This document shows, one piece after another, positions 1-6,299 of a DNA stretch of 16,432 nt (positions are counted from its first letter, which is position 1; each line of letters starts with the position of its first letter). The position numbers and the translations under genes are program-made. The notes under the pieces were generated by a model. The model saw nothing but the letters and a program-made list of their open reading frames with translations. It was not told the DNA's origin and did not search any database. This DNA is from Abditibacteriota bacterium (GTDB lineage: Bacteria > Armatimonadota > UBA5829), in NCBI GenBank assembly GCA_017959625.1, contig JAGDAG010000249.1, positions 1-16,432 of the forward strand. Direction: 5' to 3'.

Positions 1-301
1 CCCCGGGCACTATGGCGGGCTTCACAGCCAGGATTATCACGTCTGCCGCAGCGGCGGCTTCCGCCGCGTCCTGGGCGGTGAAAACGTCTTTTTTGTTTTC
101 GCCGCCATTATGTTTTTTTGCAAAATCGGCAATATACTCAAGGCGCCCCGGGTCTATGTCGCAGACCGTCACGCTTACCGGCAGCTCGGCAGTGATGATG
201 CCGCAGGCGAGCCCCGAACCCATAAAACCGGCGCCGATTATGAGGACCCTGTGATTTTTTTCTCTTGCAAGCTTGCTGTAGTTGGTTATCTCGGCGCTCA
301 T
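1..301 (-). CDS. proC: Pyrroline-5-carboxylate reductase, N-terminal part (runs off left edge)
   Basis: The gene reads leftwards from an ATG at 301-299 and leaves the window after 100 codons, so only the N-terminal NAD(P)-binding half is visible. The visible residues hold the Rossmann motif GAGFMGSGLA (residues 23-32), an acidic residue after the second strand (CDIDPGR, about 47-53), and ADVIILAVKP (about 86-95), the typical ProC signature. The family reduces pyrroline-5-carboxylate to proline with NAD(P)H in the cytoplasm. About 15 residues precede the Rossmann strand, a little more than usual. An AGAAGG ribosome binding site lies in the last codons of sepF, and only one base separates the sepF stop from this start, so the two are almost certainly co-transcribed and translationally coupled. 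sepF-proC adjacency is known in several Gram-positive and cyanobacterial genomes. The catalytic C-terminal domain is outside the window. Confidence 0.9.
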   Translation of the reverse strand, partial: MSAEITNYSKLAREKNHRVLIIGAGFMGSGLACGIITAELPVSVTVCDIDPGRLEYIADFAKKHNGGENKKDVFTAQDAAEAAAAADVIILAVKPAIVPG

Positions 302-302
302 T

Positions 303-761
303 TTATTTCCTTCTGTCGAAATCCGGTCTCCTGTAGCCGCCTCTGGCCTTGAATTCGACTTCGTAGCCGCTGGGAGTAAAGATAAAAACGCTCTCCGATA
401 TCTGCGCGTAGTGCCCGTCAATGGCGTATATAACGCCGCACAGGAACTGCAGGATATTGTTCTGTTCGGGAAGGGAATCGCTGCTCAGGTCAAAGCTTAT
501 TATCTGCTCGCGGCCCTGTTTGAGGCCGTCCGCCACCAGCTTTGCGTCCTTTTCTGTTTTTACGGTCTGCCAAACGGAAACGGTGCGTTTGGTGGAGTTG
601 GTTTTTGTTATGAACCTGCCGGAGCGGGGCTCGTCCTCCTCCCGGTAATCGTCTTCATAAATATCGTCTTCATCGTCGATATCCGATGCGGATACGTCTC
701 TTCTGCCGCTCCCGAAAAGGTTAGTCAGATCAAAGAATGTGTTTGGCTTTGTGTTACCCAT
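303..761 (-). CDS. sepF: Cell division protein SepF
   Basis: A 152-residue cytoplasmic protein. SepF binds the FtsZ C-terminal tail and anchors or bundles Z-ring filaments at the membrane. The N terminus (MGNTKPNTFFDLTNLFGSG) could form the short amphipathic membrane-binding helix of this family. It is followed by a very acidic, Asp/Glu/Tyr-rich linker (about 24-46), typical of SepF. The C-terminal part (about 58-140) carries the conserved SepF fold, including the stretch QFLCGVIYAIDGHYAQI and then SESVFIFTP. Length matches the family. The ATG is preceded by AAAAGGA about 10 nt upstream, and a strong extended -10 promoter lies further upstream. It is the first gene of a minus-strand unit continuing into proC. 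The other usual cell-wall cluster partners (ylmE, ylmG, divIVA) would be expected beyond the left edge, if present. Confidence 0.9.
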   Translation of the reverse strand: MGNTKPNTFFDLTNLFGSGRRDVSASDIDDEDDIYEDDYREEDEPRSGRFITKTNSTKRTVSVWQTVKTEKDAKLVADGLKQGREQIISFDLSSDSLPEQNNILQFLCGVIYAIDGHYAQISESVFIFTPSGYEVEFKARGGYRRPDFDRRK

Positions 762-792
762 ATGTCAGTGTCCTTTTAAAATACTTATCTAT

Positions 793-820
793 ATTATAAC
801 ACATAATTGAAGTTTTTGAA
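793..820 (-). promoter_or_regulatory. Promoter of sepF-proC
   Basis: Read on the minus strand, TATAAT lies at 798-793 in an extended -10 context (TGTTATAAT). A TTCAAA -35-like box sits at 820-815 with a 16-nt spacer. Transcription would start near 786, about 25 nt before the sepF ATG. The -35 region is interleaved with that of the divergent promoter on the plus strand, so the two promoters probably compete for RNA polymerase. Confidence 0.7.
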
Positions 821-835
821 AGAAACTGCTATAAT
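807..835 (+). promoter_or_regulatory. Promoter of the GH123/DUF4091 gene
   Basis: TTGAAG at 807-812, a 17-nt spacer, and TATAAT at 830-835 preceded by TGC give an extended -10, near-consensus vegetative-sigma promoter. Start of transcription is expected near 842, about 20 nt before the ATG at 862. The promoter overlaps the divergent sepF promoter. Confidence 0.8.
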
Positions 836-861
836 AAGATAAGTATCAACGGAGGCCATCT

Positions 862-2475
862 ATGAAGCTATTCTTAGTAAATTCCACCAAACGCGTCTTT
901 CCTTCCGACAACGGAAGCGATCTTAAGTTTTACGACGTCTACGCCGCCCGCAACGAGACCGTCAGCTGGCAGATCGTGATGTATAACGACACTACCTATC
1001 CCATGACCTGCAAAGTGTCGGCAGAGTCGGCGCTGAAAAGCCGTATCCGTCTCGAGCAGCTGATATGGGCAAAGGCCCACACCATAGACACTCCGCCGGA
1101 GGAGCTTGACGGAGTCGGCCTTATCCCCGGCCTTATCCCGGAGCCCCTTGTGGATGAAGATCAGGTCATGATACCTCCTTTTTCCAACAGAGCTTTCTGG
1201 GTGGATACTTATATCCCCGCGGAGCAGCCCGCCGGCGCCTGCTGTATCACGGCGGTCGCCGAGTGCTGTCCTTTCGGCGGCGAAGAGTTCACCGAAGAAT
1301 ACAAAAGCGTTTTTGATATCAATATAGCCGACTTTACGGTGAAAAACAAAAAGACCCTCAGGTGCCTGCACTGGTTCTACTGCGATTCCCTGTGCGATTA
1401 TTACAAGGTGGAGCCCTTTACCGAGGAGTTCTGGCCCGTGTGCGAAAAATATATGCGCGATTATTCCGACCACGGGAACACCATGATATACCTCCCTCTT
1501 TTCACTCCCCCTCTTGACGGAGTAAAAAGGCCTACCCAGCTTTTGGGCGTGGAAAGAACGGCAAAAGACAAGTATTCCTTTGATTTTACCCTTGCCGACA
1601 AATACGTCGAGCTTGCGGGAAAGTGCGGCATAAAAGAATTTGAATGCGTGCATTTCTTCACCCAGTGGGGCTGCAGCCATCCCATACGCATCTATTCCGA
1701 TCCCTCCGATGAAGAAAGCGTGCTTTTCGACCCGGAGTCCTCGGCCACCGGCGAAGAATACAGAGCGTTTCTCTCTCAGCTGATCCCCGCCATAAAAGCC
1801 TGGGGCGAGGAGAGGGGCATTTTTGACAACATCTTTTATCATCTTTCCGACGAGCCCCACGGAGAAGAGCATCTCCGCAATTACAAGGCTGCAAGAGATA
1901 TGATGCGGGAGATCGCTCCGTGGATGAAGACCATGGACGCCCTTTCGGATACGGAGATAGCAATAAAGGCCGGAGTGGATATGCCCATATCCTCTGTGCA
2001 TTGCGCCGAAAACTTTATAGAAGCGAACATCCCGCACTGGGTGTATTACTGCTGCGGCCCGAAGGGGAAATGCATCAACAGGTTCATGGACACCCCTCTC
2101 TGGAAGGAACGCATGCTGGGCGCCGCCATGTATAAACTGGGGGCCCTGGGCTTTTTGCAGTGGGGGTATAACTACTGGTACAAGATAGGCACCAGAAAAA
2201 TGATAAACGTATATGAAGACCAGACCTCCGAGAATTATCCCGGGATACCCATGGGAGACGCCTTTGAGGTGTATCCGTCTCCGGAAGGCCCGGTGGATTC
2301 CCTGCGCTGGGAGGTGTTCCGCGAACTTTTGGAGGATCACGATCTGCTGAAGGCTGTCGAAGCAGACAGGACGCAGACCTCTCTCCGGGAGATAATCAAT
2401 TACAGGGATTTCCCCAGAGACGAAGGCTTTATCTTCAAACTCAGAAAAGAGCTTCTGGAAAAATACGTCCCTTAG
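862..2475 (+). CDS. Glycoside hydrolase family 123-like protein with DUF4091 domain, cytoplasmic
   Basis: A 537-residue protein. The N-terminal about 160 residues look like the beta-sandwich domain of GH123-type proteins (VSWQIVMYN near 34-42, FWVDTYIP near 112-119). From about 165 onward it is a DUF4091/GH123 TIM-barrel domain (LHWFYCDSLCDYY, IYLPLFTP, HFFTQWG). FYHLSDEPH at 325-333 contains the adjacent Asp330-Glu331 pair that fits the Asp-Glu catalytic pair of GH123 beta-N-acetylgalactosaminidases, which use the substrate acetamido group as nucleophile. GFLQWGYNYW near 434 is also typical of DUF4091. There is no signal peptide, so it probably acts inside the cell on imported sugar fragments. 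The substrate is uncertain because most DUF4091 proteins are uncharacterised. The ATG follows GGAGG with 6-nt spacing. The gene stands alone between its own promoter and terminator. Confidence 0.8.
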   Translation: MKLFLVNSTKRVFPSDNGSDLKFYDVYAARNETVSWQIVMYNDTTYPMTCKVSAESALKSRIRLEQLIWAKAHTIDTPPEELDGVGLIPGLIPEPLVDEDQVMIPPFSNRAFWVDTYIPAEQPAGACCITAVAECCPFGGEEFTEEYKSVFDINIADFTVKNKKTLRCLHWFYCDSLCDYYKVEPFTEEFWPVCEKYMRDYSDHGNTMIYLPLFTPPLDGVKRPTQLLGVERTAKDKYSFDFTLADKYVELAGKCGIKEFECVHFFTQWGCSHPIRIYSDPSDEESVLFDPESSATGEEYRAFLSQLIPAIKAWGEERGIFDNIFYHLSDEPHGEEHLRNYKAARDMMREIAPWMKTMDALSDTEIAIKAGVDMPISSVHCAENFIEANIPHWVYYCCGPKGKCINRFMDTPLWKERMLGAAMYKLGALGFLQWGYNYWYKIGTRKMINVYEDQTSENYPGIPMGDAFEVYPSPEGPVDSLRWEVFRELLEDHDLLKAVEADRTQTSLREIINYRDFPRDEGFIFKLRKELLEKYVP

Positions 2476-2505
2476 GCGCTGCTTTGCGCTGCAGGCGGCA
2501 GATAT

Positions 2506-2549
2506 ACAAGCGGAGATAAAAGCTGTCTTTTATTTTCGCTTGTTTTGTT
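2506..2549 (+). terminator. Rho-independent terminator of the GH123/DUF4091 gene
   Basis: The arms 2506-2522 and 2527-2543 pair over 17 bp with two G-U wobbles, closing a CTGT loop, and are followed by TTTGTTG. The distal part of this terminator overlaps the promoter proposed for thrS. Confidence 0.8.
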
Positions 2550-2556
2550 GTATAAT
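2528..2556 (+). promoter_or_regulatory. Probable thrS promoter, overlapping the upstream terminator
   Basis: TATAAT at 2551-2556, directly preceded by TTG, is a consensus -10 box. The -35 region is poor: TTTTAT at 2528-2533 with a 17-nt spacer, lying inside the terminator arm. A start near 2563 leaves a leader of only about 23 nt before the thrS ATG, too short for a T-box or similar regulatory RNA. Confidence 0.55.
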
Positions 2557-2585
2557 ATAGGTGAATCAATTATTAAGGTCGGATT

Positions 2586-4295
2586 ATGGAAAATATAGAT
2601 TTGTCAATGCTGCGGCATTCCTGTTCCCACGTCATGGCGGCGGCGGTAAAAAAGCTTTTCGGCGACGTGAAGATCGCCATAGGCCCGTCTATAGAAAACG
2701 GGTTTTATTATGATTTCGATGCAGAAAGGCCCTTTACGCCCGAGGATCTGGAGCTCATCACAAAGGAAATGAAAAAGATCATCAAATCCAGGGCTCCTTT
2801 TATCCGCAGAGAAGTCACAAAGGCCGAGGCTCTTTCTCTTTTCAAAGATGAGCCCTATAAGCTGGAGCTCCTTGAGGCCATCGCTGAAGGCGAAACTATT
2901 TCTACCTACGAAGTGGACGGCTTTCTTGATCTCTGCCGCGGGCCTCACGTAGATCATGCGGGCAGGATAAAGGCCTTTAAGCTGATGAACGTTGCGGGCG
3001 CGTATTGGCGCGGCGATGAAAAGAACAAGATGCTTTCCCGTATTTACGGCACCGCTTTTGCTTCCAAGGATGAGCTTAACGAATATCTCCAAAGGCTCGA
3101 AGAAGCCGAACGGAGAGACCACCGCAAGCTCGGCAGAGAGCTCGATCTGTTTTCCATACAGGAAGAAGCCGGGCCCGGCCTGGTGTTCTGGCACCCCAAA
3201 GGAGCCCTTATCAGAAAGCTTATAGAGGATTACTGGAAAACAGAGCATCTGAAAAACGGTTACGAGCTGGTGGTAACTCCCCACATAGCTCTAAGGGATC
3301 TTTGGAAGACATCGGGGCATCTGGATTTCTATACCGAAAACATGTTCAGCCCCATGGAGATCGACGACGCCGATTATCAGCTCAAGCCCATGAACTGCCC
3401 CTTCCATCTGCTTATTTACAAGAGCAGGGTCAGAAGCTACAGGGAGATGCCCATCCGCTGGGCTGAAATGGGCACCGTTTACAGATACGAAAAATCCGGA
3501 GTTCTCCACGGCCTTATGAGGGCCAGAGGCTTTACCCAGGATGATGCCCATATCCTCTGTACCCGGGAGCAGCTGCATTCGGAGATACAGCGTATCATGA
3601 GCTTTATCTTTATGATATTCCGCAAATTCGATTTTACCGAATACGAGATATTCCTTTCCACAAGGCCCGAAAAATCCGTAGGCAGCGACGAGATATGGGA
3701 CGAAGCTACCGGAGCCATCCGCACCGCTCTGGAGACGGAAGGGCTTTCATATCAGATAGACGACGGAGGCGGAGCGTTTTACGGCCCCAAGATCGACGTA
3801 AAGATAAAAGACGCCATAGGGCGGATGTGGCAGTGTTCCACCGTGCAGATAGACTTCAACGAGCCCGAAAGGTTCGATATAACTTACGTCGGGCAGGACG
3901 GGGAACACCACAGGCCCATAATGATACACAGGGCCCTGTTCGGCTCGCTGGAAAGGTTCTTCGGCATACTTATCGAAAACTATGCCGGCGCATTTCCTTT
4001 GTGGCTGTCGCCGGTCCAGATCGCGATCTGTCCCATAACCGACAATAATACCGGGTATTGCAAAAATGTATTCGATACTCTTACGCAAGAGGGCTTCAGG
4101 TGCAGCCTTTATGATATGAACGAGCCGCTGAAGGCCAAGATCAAGGCTGCGGAACTGGAAAAGATACCCTGTATGCTTATCGTGGGAGACAGGGACATGG
4201 AGGCGGGCAAGGTGTCGGTCCGTACCAGAAAGGACGGCGACAAAGGCGCCTTTACGGTGGAAGAGCTGATCGCGCAGCTCAAACAGGAATTATAA
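2586..4295 (+). CDS. thrS: Threonyl-tRNA synthetase lacking the TGS domain
   Basis: A 569-residue class II synthetase that joins threonine to tRNA-Thr. The editing domain is present, with HSCSH (His11, His15) and CRGPH (Cys117, His121), matching the zinc-like site that clears mischarged Ser-tRNA. In the catalytic core the zinc ligands are Cys271 (MNCP), His322 (DDAH) and His448 (MIHRA); motif 2 has Arg300 and motif 3 has Arg457 (LERFFG). The intervals between these residues equal those recalled for the E. coli enzyme with a constant offset of 63, so what is missing is the N-terminal TGS domain of about 60 residues. An in-frame TAA four codons before the ATG rules out a longer start in this window. 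The anticodon-binding domain fills about 475-569. AAGG lies 7 nt before the ATG. It is a single-gene unit with its own promoter and terminator. Confidence 0.95.
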   Translation: MENIDLSMLRHSCSHVMAAAVKKLFGDVKIAIGPSIENGFYYDFDAERPFTPEDLELITKEMKKIIKSRAPFIRREVTKAEALSLFKDEPYKLELLEAIAEGETISTYEVDGFLDLCRGPHVDHAGRIKAFKLMNVAGAYWRGDEKNKMLSRIYGTAFASKDELNEYLQRLEEAERRDHRKLGRELDLFSIQEEAGPGLVFWHPKGALIRKLIEDYWKTEHLKNGYELVVTPHIALRDLWKTSGHLDFYTENMFSPMEIDDADYQLKPMNCPFHLLIYKSRVRSYREMPIRWAEMGTVYRYEKSGVLHGLMRARGFTQDDAHILCTREQLHSEIQRIMSFIFMIFRKFDFTEYEIFLSTRPEKSVGSDEIWDEATGAIRTALETEGLSYQIDDGGGAFYGPKIDVKIKDAIGRMWQCSTVQIDFNEPERFDITYVGQDGEHHRPIMIHRALFGSLERFFGILIENYAGAFPLWLSPVQIAICPITDNNTGYCKNVFDTLTQEGFRCSLYDMNEPLKAKIKAAELEKIPCMLIVGDRDMEAGKVSVRTRKDGDKGAFTVEELIAQLKQEL

Positions 4296-4304
4296 TTTTT
4301 CACA

Positions 4305-4346
4305 AAGCCGTTTGCCCCGTGGCAAATGGCTTGTTTGTTATTTTTT
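4305..4346 (+). terminator. Rho-independent terminator of thrS
   Basis: The arms 4305-4316 and 4321-4332 pair over 12 bp (one G-U) around a CCGT loop, followed by a U-rich tract ending in six T at 4341-4346. The tract abuts the ATG proposed for the next gene at 4347, so the following operon begins exactly where this terminator ends. Confidence 0.85.
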
Positions 4347-6299
4347 ATGAAGCATATATACGATTTATCTCAAAACGTCTGGCAGCTTTCCGGCTGGACC
4401 CCCGAAGTGTGGAGGATGCATGGCAGCGTTGAGACCGGCGACGCTTTTGCCGCGGAGATCCCCGCCATGGAATGCAGGATACCCTGTTCCGTTCAGAAGG
4501 TCCTCAGGGACAACAGGGTCATTGAAGACTGGAACGCGGGGCTGAAATTCAGAGATTCGGAATGGATCGAACACAGGCACTGGATGTTCACCACCACCGT
4601 TCCCGGCAGCGTTTTCGGCAAGGGGAAAAAATACTTTTTTGTTTCCGAAGGCCTGGATTATAAGGGAGAAATTTATTTCAACGGAGTAAAGATAGGAGCC
4701 TTTGAAAACTCCTTTCTTCCTGTCCGTTTTCCCATATACGGGCCGTTTGGCGATGAAAACCGCCTGACTATAGTTTTTCTGGAGGCTCCCCCGTGGCTTG
4801 GGCAGTTCGGAAGGACCTCCCGTATAACCTCTCCCAAGGTCCGTTTTTATTACGGCTGGGACTGGACCTGCCGTTTTGTCCAGACGGGTATTTGGGACAG
4901 CACATATATAGAAGAGAACTCGGGCAATACGGTGTGCCGGGTCACGACGGCGGCGGACGCGGACCCCGATAAACGCTGCGGCATCCTTCACGCAAGCGCC
5001 GTTTTTGAAAAAGATTACCGAGGGCCCGTGGTCCTGAAGATCGAAGACGCTTCCGGCTGCATTTTTTCCGCCGAAGAAAACGCGGAAGGCGACTTCTGGC
5101 AAAAGACCTTTTCGGATATCCCGGCAAAGCTTTGGGACGTGAATCTTGAAGGGGAGCAGAACCTTTATACCGTTTCACTTTCATTTCCCGGTATCGGCGA
5201 GACAGTCACAAGGCGGATCGGCTTCCGGCACATAGAATGGAAGCATACCCGTGGCGCCGCACCCGAAAGAGGAAAATGGCTTTGCTCGATCAACGGAAGG
5301 GACACCTTTCTGCAGGGCTTCAACTGGGTGCCGCCTTATCATAATTTTGCAGACTGCACTTCGGAAGACTATGCAAAGCTCATAAAAATCTACAAAGACC
5401 TGGGCGTGAACGTATTGCGTGTCAACGGCGTGGGCGTCCTTGGTCCGGAAGAGTTTTACAGGCTGTGCGACGAAGCGGGCATCCTTATCTGGCAGGAGCT
5501 GCCCATGAGCAGCTCGGCTCTGGACAATACTCCTCCCTGCGATGAGAAGTTTACCGAAACCATGGTCTCTGTTTTCAAAGGCTATATCATGAGAAGGCAG
5601 CATCATCCTTCGCTGCTTTTGTGGAGCGGTGGCAACGAGCTTTTTACGGACAGCCATCTTTCCGGCAGGATGAAGCCCTGTACCGACGAGCACCCGATGC
5701 TCAAACGCCTGCAGGACGTTGCCCGAAAGGAAGACCCGTATCACAGGTTCATTACGGGGTCTCCCACCGGAGGCGCCTATACCGTGGATGACACAAACAG
5801 GGGAAAGGGGATAAACGAAAACGTCCACGGCCCCTGGAAGGCGTCTTCCATAGAAGAATGGAGCGATTATTTCCGGCGTGACGACGCCATGTTCCGTTCC
5901 GAAACAGGCGCTCCCGGGGCGTCGTCTCTCGACGTCATATACCGGTATTCCGGCGGATCCGAACCCATGCCAGTGGCAAATGAAAACGTTTTTTGGGCAA
6001 GGCCGTTCCATTGGTGGCTCGAAGTTCCGGAGTTTGCGTCCGAATTCAAAAGAGAGCCGGCGTCTCCCGAAGAATACGTGATATGGAGCCAGCGCAGGCA
6101 GGCGCAGCTTTTATATATCGCCGCAAGAGAAACCAAGCGCCGTTTTCCCGAATGCGGAGGCTTTATGGTGTGGATGGGGCACGACGTTTATCCCTGTCCC
6201 TGCAATACCTCGGTGATAGATTATAACAGAAACCTGAAACCCGCCGCCCTGTCTCTCGGGCTCGTTTTCCGAAAGAAGCCGGAGGAATTATGCGATTGA
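4347..6299 (+). CDS. Glycoside hydrolase family 2 enzyme, beta-mannosidase-like
   Basis: A 650-residue protein from the ATG at 4347. The N-terminal jelly-roll domain (about 1-190) includes YYGWDW near 168-173, characteristic of beta-mannosidases, then an immunoglobulin-like domain, and a TIM barrel from about 310 (GFNWVPP, NVLRVNGVGVLGPEEFYRLCDEAGILIWQE). WSGGNELF carries the Asn430-Glu431 pair, the expected acid/base. FRSETGAPG carries Glu519, the expected nucleophile. The family releases terminal beta-mannose by a retaining mechanism. It is shorter than typical beta-mannosidases (about 830) because the C-terminal beta domains are missing. No signal peptide is seen, so it is probably cytoplasmic. 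The start is uncertain: an ATG at 4326 lies inside the thrS terminator, 4347 has no Shine-Dalgarno sequence, and 4416 (residue 24) would cut conserved sequence. It overlaps the next gene by 10 nt. Confidence 0.85.
   Translation: MKHIYDLSQNVWQLSGWTPEVWRMHGSVETGDAFAAEIPAMECRIPCSVQKVLRDNRVIEDWNAGLKFRDSEWIEHRHWMFTTTVPGSVFGKGKKYFFVSEGLDYKGEIYFNGVKIGAFENSFLPVRFPIYGPFGDENRLTIVFLEAPPWLGQFGRTSRITSPKVRFYYGWDWTCRFVQTGIWDSTYIEENSGNTVCRVTTAADADPDKRCGILHASAVFEKDYRGPVVLKIEDASGCIFSAEENAEGDFWQKTFSDIPAKLWDVNLEGEQNLYTVSLSFPGIGETVTRRIGFRHIEWKHTRGAAPERGKWLCSINGRDTFLQGFNWVPPYHNFADCTSEDYAKLIKIYKDLGVNVLRVNGVGVLGPEEFYRLCDEAGILIWQELPMSSSALDNTPPCDEKFTETMVSVFKGYIMRRQHHPSLLLWSGGNELFTDSHLSGRMKPCTDEHPMLKRLQDVARKEDPYHRFITGSPTGGAYTVDDTNRGKGINENVHGPWKASSIEEWSDYFRRDDAMFRSETGAPGASSLDVIYRYSGGSEPMPVANENVFWARPFHWWLEVPEFASEFKREPASPEEYVIWSQRRQAQLLYIAARETKRRFPECGGFMVWMGHDVYPCPCNTSVIDYNRNLKPAALSLGLVFRKKPEELCD

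Larger units (their letters stand above)
781..846. repeat. Near-perfect inverted repeat enclosing two divergent promoters
   Basis: ATACTTATCT at 781-790 is the exact reverse complement of AGATAAGTAT at 837-846. After one extra base in the left arm, the complementarity continues for seven more bases through both -10 boxes (TATTATA in each arm). Each arm therefore holds a -10 box and the predicted first transcribed bases of one of the two divergent units. The arms may be a paired operator, or the trace of a duplicated, inverted promoter. Confidence 0.75.

Noticed and set aside
874..2340. A 488-codon open frame on the minus strand opposite the GH123/DUF4091 gene
   Set aside because: It is antisense to a well-supported gene with promoter, ribosome site and recognisable domains, and its own translation shows no family features.
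2557..2585. T-box leader for thrS
   Set aside because: The leader is only about 23 nt, far too short for a specifier stem and antiterminator.
4326..4346. ATG at 4326 as the GH2 start
   Set aside because: It lies in the 3' arm of the thrS terminator, has no ribosome site, and adds seven residues without homology.
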